Part shown: piece after piece, positions 1 through 7,529 of the stretch
Layout: each line of letters opens with the position of its first letter
How positions within the stretch are numbered: the first letter of the stretch is position 1
NCBI RefSeq assembly: GCF_000425585.1
Contig: NZ_AUDS01000021.1
Location: 62,001-126,000 of the forward strand
DNA: 64,000 nt
Direction of reading: 5' to 3'
From: Terrimonas ferruginea DSM 30193
GTDB lineage: Bacteria > Bacteroidota > Bacteroidia > Chitinophagales > Chitinophagaceae
Translations under genes and position numbers: made by a program
The notes under the pieces: model-generated
Told to the model about the DNA's origin: nothing
Database searches by the model: none
The model's input: only the letters and a program-made list of their open reading frames with translations

Positions 1-122
1 ATCTGCTCACCGAGGTCGAGGTGGTGTTTGTCCTGGCGGGCTTTGGTGATCTCGATCTCTTCGATGAGATCTTTGATCGGTTTTTCAAAGTCCAGGAATT
101 GTCTGTTGGCGTTACTGGGCAT
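1..122 (-). CDS. accA: AccA, acetyl-CoA carboxylase carboxyltransferase subunit alpha (5' end only)
   Basis: Only the first 40 codons lie in the window; the rest runs off the left edge. The reading starts at the ATG whose complement ends at 122 and gives MPSNANRQFLDFEKPI followed by a charged helix (EEIEITKARQDKHH). The FLDFEKPI start followed by a helix is the usual N-terminus of AccA, which with AccD makes the carboxyltransferase half of acetyl-CoA carboxylase for malonyl-CoA and fatty acid synthesis in the cytoplasm. The call rests on this short N-terminal match alone. It is divergent from the tRNA-Asp gene, with about 170 bases between them. Confidence 0.75.
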   Translation of the reverse strand, partial: MPSNANRQFLDFEKPIKDLIEEIEITKARQDKHHLDLGEQ

Positions 123-225
123 AACTTAATAGATAGTAAAATGAGCGGCTAAATTAACGGAAAAATCCAGAAAAGGGTTTAAATGCAAAAAGCTGAGGTT
201 GTGAAAGATAAATAATCTAAAAACT

Positions 226-257
226 TTTGGAGGAAATATTGTGTCGCCTTATCTTTG
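226..257 (+). promoter_or_regulatory. Bacteroidota-type promoter of tRNA-Asp (copy 1)
   Basis: TTTG at 226-229 and TATCTTTG at 250-257 fit the Bacteroidota -33 (TTTG) and -7 (TAnnTTTG) boxes with a 20-base spacer. The -7 box ends exactly 40 bases before the first base of the tRNA. The second tRNA-Asp gene has the same arrangement and the same distance. Confidence 0.7.
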
Positions 258-296
258 CCGTCCCTTAATGATTAACACTTGTGTTGATCAAGGTAA

Positions 297-370
297 GGAT
301 CGGTAGTTCAGTTGGTTAGAATGCCGCCCTGTCACGGCGGAGGTCGCGGGTTCGAGTCCCGTCCGGTCCG
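297..370 (+). tRNA. tRNA-Asp (anticodon GTC), copy 1
   Basis: This is a full 74-base cloverleaf. The acceptor strand GGATCGG pairs with CCGGTCC with one T-G pair. The D arm contains AGTTCAGTTGGTTAGA, the anticodon loop carries GTC at 331-333, and the T arm contains GGTTCGAGTCCC. The discriminator base is G and the 3' CCA is not encoded (CAG follows). The sequence is identical over the whole tRNA to the copy at 20389-20462. GTC reads aspartate codons and is a usual target for queuosine modification at its first base. Confidence 0.97.
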
Positions 371-375
371 CAGAA

Positions 376-400
376 AGCCCTCTTAATCAGAGGGCTTTTT
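376..400 (+). terminator. Intrinsic terminator of tRNA-Asp copy 1
   Basis: The stem AGCCCTCT / AGAGGGCT with loop TAATC is followed by a run of T. It lies five bases after the tRNA 3' end. It differs from the terminator shared by the second tRNA-Asp gene and the tRNA fragment at 733-780. Confidence 0.85.
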
Positions 401-464
401 TGTGCGCTGCCTGGTCAATATTTCATTTCTCTGATTTAAAGTCAAAAATTGAAGCGTTTACTGG

Positions 465-749
465 ATGAGTGGGTTTGTCTATATATTAAAAAGCGAAAAT
501 TCAGCACTGTATTACAAAGGAATTACAGAAGACTACCAACGACGACTGATCGAACATAATTCTGGGAAATCAACTTTTACAGCAAACCACATTCCATGGA
601 AACTTCTTTACGTGGAAGCACATCCAACTAAACGAGATGCTTTAATCCGCGAAAGAAAACTAAAGGGTTGTAAAAAAGAATATTTTGAATGGTTGGCAAG
701 TCAACCTACCAACATACTATTGATGCTGCCCGGTCACGGTCTCAGCTAA
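465..749 (+). CDS. GIY-YIG family nuclease whose 3' end enters a tRNA-Asp fragment
   Basis: This 94-residue protein has the GIY-YIG core of UvrC/URI-type nucleases: FVYILKSE near the N-terminus (the GIY-like first strand), YYKGIT (the YIG-like second), then R26/R27, HN at 31-32 and a KLLYVE strand with the conserved glutamate. Single-domain proteins of this kind are common in Bacteroidota and their substrates are mostly unknown. The last residues (LPGHGLS) are encoded by tRNA-Asp-like DNA. In another frame that same stretch reads PVTVSAKPRRVRVPSGP, which resembles a tail I recall from other annotated members, so this copy may carry a frameshift near its end. It sits just after an intact tRNA-Asp gene, which suggests a small mobile or formerly mobile module. 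Confidence 0.8.
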   Translation: MSGFVYILKSENSALYYKGITEDYQRRLIEHNSGKSTFTANHIPWKLLYVEAHPTKRDALIRERKLKGCKKEYFEWLASQPTNILLMLPGHGLS

Positions 750-780
750 GCCGAGACGGGTTCGAGTCCCGTCCGGTCCG
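733..780 (+). pseudogene. tRNA-Asp 3'-half remnant overlapping the GIY-YIG ORF
   Basis: GTCACGG at 733-739 matches the anticodon region of the intact tRNA-Asp (331-337). Positions 757-783 match its T arm, acceptor strand and first trailer bases (347-373) with no mismatch. Between the two matches there are 17 bases here against 9 in the real tRNA. There is no D arm or 5' acceptor strand, so it cannot be a working tRNA. The trailer that follows is almost identical to the one after the second tRNA-Asp gene. Confidence 0.8.
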
Positions 781-784
781 CAGG

Positions 785-813
785 AAGCTTCGAAGAAATT
801 CGAGGCTTTTTTG
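785..813 (+). terminator. tRNA-Asp-type terminator after the remnant
   Basis: AAGCTTCGAA, loop GAAA, TTCGAGGCTT and a T run. It differs from the terminator at 20467-20495 by a single base in the stem, so the remnant and its terminator were copied as one unit. Confidence 0.75.
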
Positions 814-870
814 TTTTTACATCCTTCGAGAATACCATGCGACATTCATAATCATTTAGTACATACGAAT

Positions 871-1140
871 GTTGTTCTTGAAGACACCATAACTATTAGA
901 AACGTTTATCCCAGGAGTCGCTTTTCATTTTTAAACGTAATGGCGGCGTGAGGTATAAATTAGCGCCCTTGTTCTTCTCCCGGCCAACAGGCAAGCGTCA
1001 GGTAGCTTTGACAGGTTAAGGTCAACTTCGTACATAACTCAAAGATGAGCAGGCCCGTTGGTCTGGAGACCAACGGTGGCGTGATATCGGATTGAGCGGT
1101 TTTATATCTTCCAAACAGTTGTGGTGAAGACACCAACAAC
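871..1140 (+). repeat. Palindromic interspersed element, copy 1 (MITE-like, non-coding)
   Basis: This stretch matches, in inverted orientation, the block at 7530-7786. Shared blocks include AACGTTTATC, GGAGTCGCTTT, AAACGTAATGGCGGCG, TAGCGCCCTTGTT and GGTCAACTTCGTACATAACTC (the last just over 20 bases long in both). The ends are imperfect inverted repeats: CACCATAACTATT at 885-897 and AACAGTTGTGGTG at 1114-1126. A second internal palindrome (10-base arms, CCGTTGGTCT) lies at 1055-1076. No conserved reading frame was found. It fills most of the gap between the GIY-YIG ORF and the next gene. Confidence 0.7.
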
Positions 1141-1165
1141 GACATGCTTCGCATCTAAAACACCA

Positions 1166-1222
1166 TTCACTATTCACTATTCACTATTCACCATTCACCA
1201 TTCACCATTCACTTATTGACTT
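1166..1222. repeat. Tandem 7-base repeat (ATTCACT/ATTCACC)
   Basis: About seven units of ATTCACT or ATTCACC in a row, ending in CTTATTGACTTATTG next to the stop codon of the following gene. Related units occur near 7803, 39230, 54130 and 54828, always between genes. They are too short and too direct to be a CRISPR array. Confidence 0.8.
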
Positions 1223-2087
1223 ATTGCCCTATCGCCTCCCTCACCACTCCCCACACCTTTCCTCTCTCCACCCCATACTTTGCCGCATACCTTGTTACAC
1301 GCACCATGATCTCTCCCATGCCTGCCGCCAGTTCAAGCGCCTGCCGCATGGCAAACCAGGGATGTGAGCGGTAATACGCAAATTGTTTTTTTCTCATCTG
1401 CCTTACCAGCGCCAGCCCTCTGGGATCCAGCAGATCCGACACATCCGGCGTCAATGCTATTTTTACTTTATCCAATATATTCAGTTTTACAAACCCTGCC
1501 TGCTCGTAAGCCGCTGCATGTGTCGCATATATGAGATCATTAAACGCTGTATCGTTCAATTCCGCCACCGGATTGCCGGCCAGCACATCTTCGATCGCTG
1601 TCTGCAGATTGACGAGCGTCCGGTCAAGCCATTGCTGCCCGTCCCTGCTCAAGGTTTCCCTGGTTTCTTCCCTGAACCGTTGCAGGTATTTGTGTCCGTA
1701 GTTTAAATAGTACGTGGGTGGAGCTATACGCCAGTTACCACTTTCAACACGTCTTTGCTGAAAGTCAAAATACCGCAGCAGGTAATAGTTATCCGAACCC
1801 GCCTTATTCCTGAAAGACACTGGCTGCGCCATATCGTATCGTTGTAAGTTATTCGTCGTGTCTACCAACACACCCAGGCTGAATTCATCAAAGTACAGCA
1901 TCGGGAGATATTTCCCGGAAACGCATGGCGTATCGGGTGTAGCCGCTTTAATAAATTGATTGGAAAAAAGCAGCAGGTTCTCCTTTGGTTTGTCCCGGGA
2001 TATGATGGTGGCTTCCGCTTTTTGTGCCCGAGCTGTTTTTGCCGCAATTAGCATACTCAGGAAGACAAACACAAAAGCATATCGCAT
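1221..2087 (-). CDS. Secreted protein of unknown function
   Basis: The chosen start gives MRYAFVFVFLSMLIAAKTARAQ, a clear Sec signal peptide; an upstream in-frame ATG adds 28 residues with no signal sense. The mature part (about 265 residues) is mixed alpha/beta, contains a Tyr/Arg-rich stretch (YYLNYGHKYLQRFREETRE) and a helical C-terminal half. I do not recognise the family. Its stop codon abuts a tandem repeat. The neighbour upstream on the same strand is an outer-membrane protein, which suggests but does not prove a shared envelope role. Confidence 0.6.
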   Translation of the reverse strand: MRYAFVFVFLSMLIAAKTARAQKAEATIISRDKPKENLLLFSNQFIKAATPDTPCVSGKYLPMLYFDEFSLGVLVDTTNNLQRYDMAQPVSFRNKAGSDNYYLLRYFDFQQRRVESGNWRIAPPTYYLNYGHKYLQRFREETRETLSRDGQQWLDRTLVNLQTAIEDVLAGNPVAELNDTAFNDLIYATHAAAYEQAGFVKLNILDKVKIALTPDVSDLLDPRGLALVRQMRKKQFAYYRSHPWFAMRQALELAAGMGEIMVRVTRYAAKYGVERGKVWGVVREAIGQ

Positions 2088-2185
2088 AAATAGTAGCCGC
2101 ACGGTGGTTCTTATCTTAGCGGCGGTATTGAAGATAGAACAAAAACATTTCAAGTTAATATGGCCCGGCACAATAAAGTTCTCCG

Positions 2186-3028
2186 CTACAATCGCACGGC
2201 AAAGCCTGCATAATATTGATGTTCCGCATTTTTCTGAAAGCCTTGTATGGAGCCGATATCTACCGCCAGGTTTTTCAGCACGCTCAATTGCAACGCCAGG
2301 TTGATGTAATTCTCCATCCGGTGTTCCCTTATTCCATACGTGGCGTAAGTTTCGATCATTCCTTTCAACGATTTTGTCAGTTGGTAATCTGCCGCCACAG
2401 ATTGCAATAGCTGCCAGTCGTATTCCCGATCATCCGCTACATAGTCCACTTCCTCCTGCACGCCCAGCGCCCATTTTTCAGAAAGCTTCCAGCGCATCGG
2501 AATGATCATTCCACCCTCGACCAGGTGATGCTCAAAGTGTTTATCCGTTGGCAGCTTGATATACGGAAGCGCGGCAACGGCAAACTTCCCATCATCATTA
2601 CCACAAAAGTTCTTTTTCAACCGGAGCGTTACGCTGCCACAGGCATCGTGCCCTTGCGGTGCGCTGCCCTCTTCCGTTTTCACCTCATGCCTGAACGTTT
2701 CCACGGCCACCTGGAAATCGATCGAATTCGTTAACCCGAGCTTGGCCGTAAGCGGCGCTACCAGCATCTGCCGGTTGCCCGAGCCGGCGTCGCGTGAACG
2801 TTTGAATTTGACCAGGTCTGCTTCGAACTGAAAATGCCCTGCATCGACAGTTACCGGAGATTCGGTAATGTCGGGGCGGTCGGTTTCCATTTCTTCTCGC
2901 ATCAGCGCCCCGGGAACCGGATGAAATACGGAAAAGCGGTTTTTTAAACGATCGGTGGAACTATCGCGTTGCGCCAGCGCAGGAGCAGAGCAGCAGGTTA
3001 GTATGAATAAGGCAGATAAAACTTTCAT
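2186..3028 (-). CDS. Outer-membrane protein, Phenol_MetA_deg-like transporter family
   Basis: The start at 3028 gives MKVLSALFILTCCSAPALAQ, a signal peptide; upstream in-frame codons are probably not used. The mature protein opens with ETDRPDITESPVTVDAGHFQFEAD, a hallmark of the family once named for the MetA pathway of phenol degradation. It then alternates hydrophobic strands of a beta barrel (LGLTNSIDFQVAVE, FAVAALPYIKLPTD, WALGVQEEVDYV) and ends in a terminal aromatic/Leu strand (YYAGFAVRL). It most likely makes an outer-membrane channel. The substrate is unknown. Confidence 0.75.
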   Translation of the reverse strand: MKVLSALFILTCCSAPALAQRDSSTDRLKNRFSVFHPVPGALMREEMETDRPDITESPVTVDAGHFQFEADLVKFKRSRDAGSGNRQMLVAPLTAKLGLTNSIDFQVAVETFRHEVKTEEGSAPQGHDACGSVTLRLKKNFCGNDDGKFAVAALPYIKLPTDKHFEHHLVEGGMIIPMRWKLSEKWALGVQEEVDYVADDREYDWQLLQSVAADYQLTKSLKGMIETYATYGIREHRMENYINLALQLSVLKNLAVDIGSIQGFQKNAEHQYYAGFAVRL

Positions 3029-3217
3029 GTGATCGCAATCGTTTTTACTTACACTGCAATTGCAATACCAGTTCGCTTCCACCACGCGCCAGGCGGCAAG
3101 CGTTTCCCGGACGCCACATATTTACCGGAAAAATCCCCCCTCGTCCAAATTCCTGCTTCGTGAAAAGATCAGCACTTTTGATCTTTCAAGATTTTACAAC
3201 CTAAACCACGCCTTATC

Positions 3218-3988
3218 ATGCTCACCGAAGCCAAAAAGCAAAAGCTTATCGAGAACATCAAACTCTACATTAAAAAATTTCTCTCCGACTCTATCACCGA
3301 CCTCGACGAAAGCGGCACCCGGATCATGATCAATCATTTCCTTACCGATGTGCTCGGCTACACGGCACTCGAGGAGGTACGCACAGAATACATGATCAAA
3401 GGCACGTATGCCGACTACATGATACAGATCAACGGTAAGCGGCATTTCCTGGTGGAAGTGAAAGCTTTTTCCCTGAACATCAATGAAAGCCACCTGCGGC
3501 AGGCAGTGAATTATGGCGCCAATGAAGGAGTGGATTGGGCATTGCTCACCAACGGCAAACAGTTCGATTTTTATAAAATCATTTTCGAAAAACCGATCCA
3601 GCACAAAAAAGTATTCACTGTCGACCTCACCGACTCTTCCAGCCTGAAAGCTGCTTACGACATTATCGAATACCTGGCTAAAGACAGCCTCCAAAAAGGC
3701 GGACTGGATGCATTATGGAATAAAGCACAGGCAATGACACCCATTTCCATTTCCAAACAACTGCTGTGCCCGGAAGTGGTGGCCATCGTACGCAAAAACG
3801 TCAATAAAGCCTATGAAATGAAATTCAATGACCAGCAGATCCAGGAGACTATTTTGAAGGTCATTGCAGAAAAGATCGACCTGAGCGGATTTAAAGTACC
3901 AAAGCTGGTTAAAAAAGAAAATACGCCGAAGAAGAACCCGCCGCCTGAAACCAATGTTATTACGTCTGTGGAGAATCCGGAAGTATAA
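3218..3988 (+). CDS. Orphan HsdR N-terminal-type nuclease domain protein
   Basis: The 256-residue protein matches the N-terminal nuclease domain of type I restriction HsdR subunits (HSDR_N_2-like). The PD-(D/E)XK signature is visible as D66 in TYADYM and E80-V-K82 in FLVEVKAF, followed by the usual LRQAVNYGANEGVDWALLTNG stretch. There is no helicase motor, methylase or specificity gene nearby. The C-terminal third is Lys/Pro-rich and probably disordered. Such stand-alone proteins are widespread; whether they act in restriction or repair is unknown. Confidence 0.75.
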   Translation: MLTEAKKQKLIENIKLYIKKFLSDSITDLDESGTRIMINHFLTDVLGYTALEEVRTEYMIKGTYADYMIQINGKRHFLVEVKAFSLNINESHLRQAVNYGANEGVDWALLTNGKQFDFYKIIFEKPIQHKKVFTVDLTDSSSLKAAYDIIEYLAKDSLQKGGLDALWNKAQAMTPISISKQLLCPEVVAIVRKNVNKAYEMKFNDQQIQETILKVIAEKIDLSGFKVPKLVKKENTPKKNPPPETNVITSVENPEV

Positions 3989-3994
3989 GTTTTC

Positions 3995-4300
3995 TTACAA
4001 TACCCCCCTTGAAGCCGCGACATAATTCAATATCTCAATCTGCGGCTCGCCGGTTAAGTTTTTATCGCGTTCCTGCTGGAATTGCAGAAAGGACGGCACC
4101 TTTAACAGTTCTTCCTGCATGGCTTTGTCCTGGTATTGCGAGAGATGCACAAAAGTGCAACCGTCATTTTTTTGAAAAATGGTGTAGAGAAACCGGCTGT
4201 TGTCCAGGTTTGTAAAATCCTGCAGGAAGGCTTCAATCAGTTGTTTGTTGACAGAAACATGTCCCTCGTGGATGGTGTAAGTCACTTTTACCGTAATCAT
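3995..4300 (-). CDS. Small ferredoxin-like-fold (antibiotic monooxygenase-like) protein
   Basis: 101 residues starting MITVKVTYTIHEGHV. The pattern of an N-terminal strand, a helix (QLIEAFLQDFTNL), a strand (RFLYTIFQKNDGCTFVHLSQY) and a second helix ending in FLQFQQERDKN fits the dimeric alpha/beta-barrel (ABM/Dabb) superfamily. It lies eight bases downstream of the PhyH-type gene on the same strand, so the two are probably co-transcribed. Its substrate cannot be read from the sequence. Confidence 0.6.
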   Translation of the reverse strand: MITVKVTYTIHEGHVSVNKQLIEAFLQDFTNLDNSRFLYTIFQKNDGCTFVHLSQYQDKAMQEELLKVPSFLQFQQERDKNLTGEPQIEILNYVAASRGVL

Positions 4301-4308
4301 AGGATTAT

Positions 4309-5259
4309 TTATAGCCGGTTAAAACTCAGGTATTGTACAAACCTGGGCAGGTCAGAGTGATTACAGCTTGCGGCATGCGGCAATGTCTGCAACCACAGCA
4401 CAACATCTCCTTTTTTGCCGGCGATGTATTCGGGCTTCAATGTTGTGCGCATCTGTTGATACGATTCAATTTCATCCGGATATTTTTGCTGCCAGTCGTT
4501 AAATTGTTTGTGAAATCCGGGAACGACTTTTAACGGACCTCTGTTTTCGGGCACGTCATTCAGGTAGATCAATCCCTGAATATAAGTCGGATCGGGTTTG
4601 CGGTAATTCATATCCCAGTGAAGCAGGTGATGTACGAATTTCCAATCATCTGTTTCAGGCGGATTGAAGCTTCCTTTGTCGGTTTGCGGAATAATTGCGT
4701 AGGTATTGTAGAGCTCTGCAAAAAGTTGTTTGATATTCGGATGCGAGCGTACCCGGTGCATGCTTTCGTGCTGGTATTGCTGCAACATTAATCCGTGCCA
4801 GTCGGTATGTCCTTTGTACCAGGTAGACGGATCCGCCAGATCGACTGCCAGGAAATCACAAATAAAGTCGGTAACGGCATCGCATAGCTGTGCTTCTACG
4901 AGACCACTTACCCTGATATAGCCCTGCTCCTGCCAGTGCAATAGTTGTTCATCGTTCAGCAGTTTTCGTTCAACCACCGCCGGGCCACCGGCCATTTCAC
5001 TTTGCTGCCATTCGCGGAAAGCCGCGGCCGACGCCTTTATTTGCTGCTCCCCTTTTGTGCGGATCATCCATTCCTGCAAATGCGCAATGTCCGTACAGTC
5101 GGCATAGATGAACTGATACGTTTCAAATCGTCCCAGACCATACATATCTATCCACACCGCTTCTGTTTTGCTGTAGTCCGCAGACACAGGAGGAGCAAGT
5201 CCTTCTTTCAGTAATTTATGGCGCTCGTAAAACACCGGGAGAAATGCACAGTCGATCAT
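4309..5259 (-). CDS. Phytanoyl-CoA dioxygenase (PhyH) family Fe(II)/2-oxoglutarate oxygenase
   Basis: The 316-residue protein carries the iron-binding triad H214-x-D216 (LLHWDMNY) and H295 (LPHAAS), with R306 placed to hold 2-oxoglutarate. The segment GLIYLNDVPENRGPLKVVPGFH is typical of the PhyH fold. The first 90 residues are an added domain not needed for the fold. PhyH members hydroxylate very different small molecules, so the substrate is open. The small monooxygenase-like gene follows directly. Confidence 0.8.
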   Translation of the reverse strand: MIDCAFLPVFYERHKLLKEGLAPPVSADYSKTEAVWIDMYGLGRFETYQFIYADCTDIAHLQEWMIRTKGEQQIKASAAAFREWQQSEMAGGPAVVERKLLNDEQLLHWQEQGYIRVSGLVEAQLCDAVTDFICDFLAVDLADPSTWYKGHTDWHGLMLQQYQHESMHRVRSHPNIKQLFAELYNTYAIIPQTDKGSFNPPETDDWKFVHHLLHWDMNYRKPDPTYIQGLIYLNDVPENRGPLKVVPGFHKQFNDWQQKYPDEIESYQQMRTTLKPEYIAGKKGDVVLWLQTLPHAASCNHSDLPRFVQYLSFNRL

Positions 5260-5288
5260 GAATCAGTTGTTATTTATCGGGTAATTTA

Positions 5289-5990
5289 CTACTGTTCTTC
5301 GTCTTCTTCTTCATCATCTTCATACGACACATAAGACCATTCCACATCTATTTCGTCCAGCAATTCATCAAAAGCGTGCTGATCGCTGGTGCCGATAAAA
5401 ACAGCGGTGCAATTTCCGCTTTCATCGAAAGATAGACTGATCACTTCACGGAAATCGTCGGTATACACTTTTTGTTTTTCCCAACTGATGTCCGGCACTT
5501 CGCTCCAACGTTGCTGTATCGCTTTTACCACTTCCGGATCAACCTCATCCAGGCAATTGGCATTGTATTTTAATCCACCCATTGTACCGTTGTAAACAGC
5601 CATGAGCAGGAAAAAATCCTCCACCGTGCTGGTTTCCCGGTGCCAGTCGGGTGTTTCTTCATCGCCATAATTACCCCAAACCGGCGGGCTATCCAATTGC
5701 AACTCATCTTTCTTTATACCCCAACTCACCACTCCCTGGTTTTCTTCATAGAAAACCAGATAATCATCTTCTGAATAACCGGCTTCACCATCCGGTTTCA
5801 GCAAACGGTTGTGCGAAGCATTGATGCGTTCATTTTTTCCCAGATGCAAATAATAATCGCGGAGCTTGCCCGGCAAGCGGACACCCAGATCGATTTCCAG
5901 GTTAATGATTTCCTCCTCGGAATAACCAAACGTTTCATCGGCTGGTAAATCGTACAGGGTGCGTATCTTTTGAATGTACATCATATTCAA
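5289..5990 (-). CDS. SMI1/KNR4 (SUKH) family protein
   Basis: The N-terminal half shows the SUKH pattern: YSEEEIINLEIDLGVRLPGKLRDYYLHLGKN, then DDYLVFYEENQGVVSWGI and a W-G segment. SUKH proteins are often immunity proteins against secreted nuclease toxins, but no toxin gene is next to this one. The tail is very acidic (EDDEEEDEEQ). The first ATG is used here; Met 3 or Met 4 is also possible. It is divergent from the glycolipid-binding-like gene. Confidence 0.8.
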   Translation of the reverse strand: MNMMYIQKIRTLYDLPADETFGYSEEEIINLEIDLGVRLPGKLRDYYLHLGKNERINASHNRLLKPDGEAGYSEDDYLVFYEENQGVVSWGIKKDELQLDSPPVWGNYGDEETPDWHRETSTVEDFFLLMAVYNGTMGGLKYNANCLDEVDPEVVKAIQQRWSEVPDISWEKQKVYTDDFREVISLSFDESGNCTAVFIGTSDQHAFDELLDEIDVEWSYVSYEDDEEEDEEQ

Positions 5991-6047
5991 ATTTCCACAT
6001 TTTCCGGCTTCTTTTCTGCGTTCGGGATTTAATTTTTAAATTAAAAA

Positions 6048-6623
6048 ATGGAAACAAACATTCTCTGGAGCGGTCGTGAATATTTTTCGCTGGAAAATTG
6101 CCTGATAAAATCGGGTAATCAGGGGAACCTGATTACGTCGGTCATTGTGGGTTATTATGAAGAAAAAATATATAAAGTCGATTACCGGATAGAGACGGAT
6201 GCGCACTGGCATACGCAAGTACTGGAAATTCATTGCTTCCACGATCACCATGTCTTTTCCAACTTATTACAGGCCGACGCACATGGAAGCTGGACCTGCA
6301 ACGGCATGCCGGTTCCGGAACTGGATGGTTGTATTGACGTGGATATACCTGTGACGCCATTGACCAATACCCTTCCGATCCGTCGTTTACAATTGCCGCA
6401 TAAAGAAACCAGGGAAATCAACGTGGTATACTGCGATGTACTGGCGCGGAATATCCGCCGTGTGGCGCAGCAATACACCTGCCTTTCAGACACCGCTTAT
6501 CACTATCAGAATGTACCGAATGATTTTGAAGCCACGATACAGACAGACCGGTCGGGATTTGTGGTGGACTATCCTGAGTTGTTTGTGCGGAAAGCTGTTT
6601 CAATTCGTTCACAGCAACTGTAA
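6048..6623 (+). CDS. Putative glycolipid-binding family protein (PF06475 type)
   Basis: 191 residues with the family signature: an N-terminal W-SGREYFSLENC, a YRIETDAHWHT strand, the core GSWTCNGMPVPELDGCIDVD, then TPLTNTLPIRRL and a QQYTCLSDTAYHYQN strand near the end. The fold is a double beta barrel; a Pseudomonas member was described as glycolipid-binding, but function in this phylum is not established. There is no signal peptide, so it is probably cytoplasmic. Confidence 0.75.
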   Translation: METNILWSGREYFSLENCLIKSGNQGNLITSVIVGYYEEKIYKVDYRIETDAHWHTQVLEIHCFHDHHVFSNLLQADAHGSWTCNGMPVPELDGCIDVDIPVTPLTNTLPIRRLQLPHKETREINVVYCDVLARNIRRVAQQYTCLSDTAYHYQNVPNDFEATIQTDRSGFVVDYPELFVRKAVSIRSQQL

Positions 6624-6671
6624 CTTTTTATTGTTGAATGCGTTTAACAGGTATAAAAATGTGCTGATAAA

Positions 6672-7508
6672 ATGACAAGATCACTATTTGTTGCGCTTCT
6701 GCTGGGCATTGGGCCTGTCCTTTGCTTTGCCCAAACCGTTCCCTACAATGAAAAGAAAATCTACAAGGACAAATTCGATAACGCAGTTCCGGTGTTGAAT
6801 GTGGCAACCTTTCATATGGGCTTTACCTCCGACGCCTCCTCCACCAACTTCGATGAGCACGACCGTAAAAACCAGGAAGAAATAAAGAAAGTGGCGAAAC
6901 TGCTGGCCGCTTTCAAACCTACCATCATCGTCATTGAAGATCTTCCTGCAAATGATTCTGCGCGGTTAGCGGACTTCCTCGATTACTGCAACAATCCGGC
7001 AAAAAAATATAAAGACCCCGACGAGCGGGAGTTACTTGCTTACGAAGTGGGCAGATTGAGCCATGCAAAAAAAATATACGGCGTGGATTTTAGAGAAGGT
7101 TACGACTATAATATTGGTGGCAAAATTTCCAATCCTGCCGACAAAACCACTGTTAGCCAGTACTGGAGCCTGCTCGACTATAACGAAAAGAAAAATCCTG
7201 AAGAAGGCATTCCTTTCTATGACTTGTTCAAATTGAACAATCATCCACAATACCTGGAAAGCCTCATCAACATCAACGCCGATTTGCTGACCTATATTTC
7301 CACGAAAGGAAAATCAGAAGGCGCCGATGAAGCAGCAAAATTCTATCATCGCAACCTGGTGATGTTCTCCAATCTTAATCAGATTCAGGTAACATCAACC
7401 GATCGTATATTCATCCTGATGGGCGGCACCCATACGGCCTTCTTCCAGGATTTTCTTAAGCGAAGCCCGAAATTCAACCTGGTGAATGTGTTTGATTATT
7501 TGAAGTAA
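6672..7508 (+). CDS. DUF5694-like secreted protein
   Basis: A signal peptide (MTRSLFVALLLGIGPVLCFAQ) is followed by VLNVATFHMGFTSDASSTNFDEHDRKNQEEI and KPTIIVIEDLP, then late motifs DRIFILMGGTHTAFFQDFL. This pattern of a conserved His near the start, an acidic E-D pair and a GGTH near the end is the DUF5694 pattern and resembles the TraB/TIKI metallohydrolase layout. That makes a periplasmic hydrolase plausible; this is inference. It is 48 bases after the preceding gene. Confidence 0.7.
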   Translation: MTRSLFVALLLGIGPVLCFAQTVPYNEKKIYKDKFDNAVPVLNVATFHMGFTSDASSTNFDEHDRKNQEEIKKVAKLLAAFKPTIIVIEDLPANDSARLADFLDYCNNPAKKYKDPDERELLAYEVGRLSHAKKIYGVDFREGYDYNIGGKISNPADKTTVSQYWSLLDYNEKKNPEEGIPFYDLFKLNNHPQYLESLININADLLTYISTKGKSEGADEAAKFYHRNLVMFSNLNQIQVTSTDRIFILMGGTHTAFFQDFLKRSPKFNLVNVFDYLK

Positions 7509-7529
7509 ATAGTCAATACGTTTCCGTTC

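Noticed and set aside
733-780. Third tRNA-Asp gene
   Set aside because: Only the 3' half is present; no D arm or 5' acceptor strand and the anticodon-to-T-arm part is eight bases too long.
960-1154. Protein-coding frame inside repeat copy 1
   Set aside because: No counterpart frame in copy 2 and no family features; it is a chance frame in a non-coding element.
1166-1222. CRISPR array
   Set aside because: Units are 7 bases with no spacers; direct simple repeats only.
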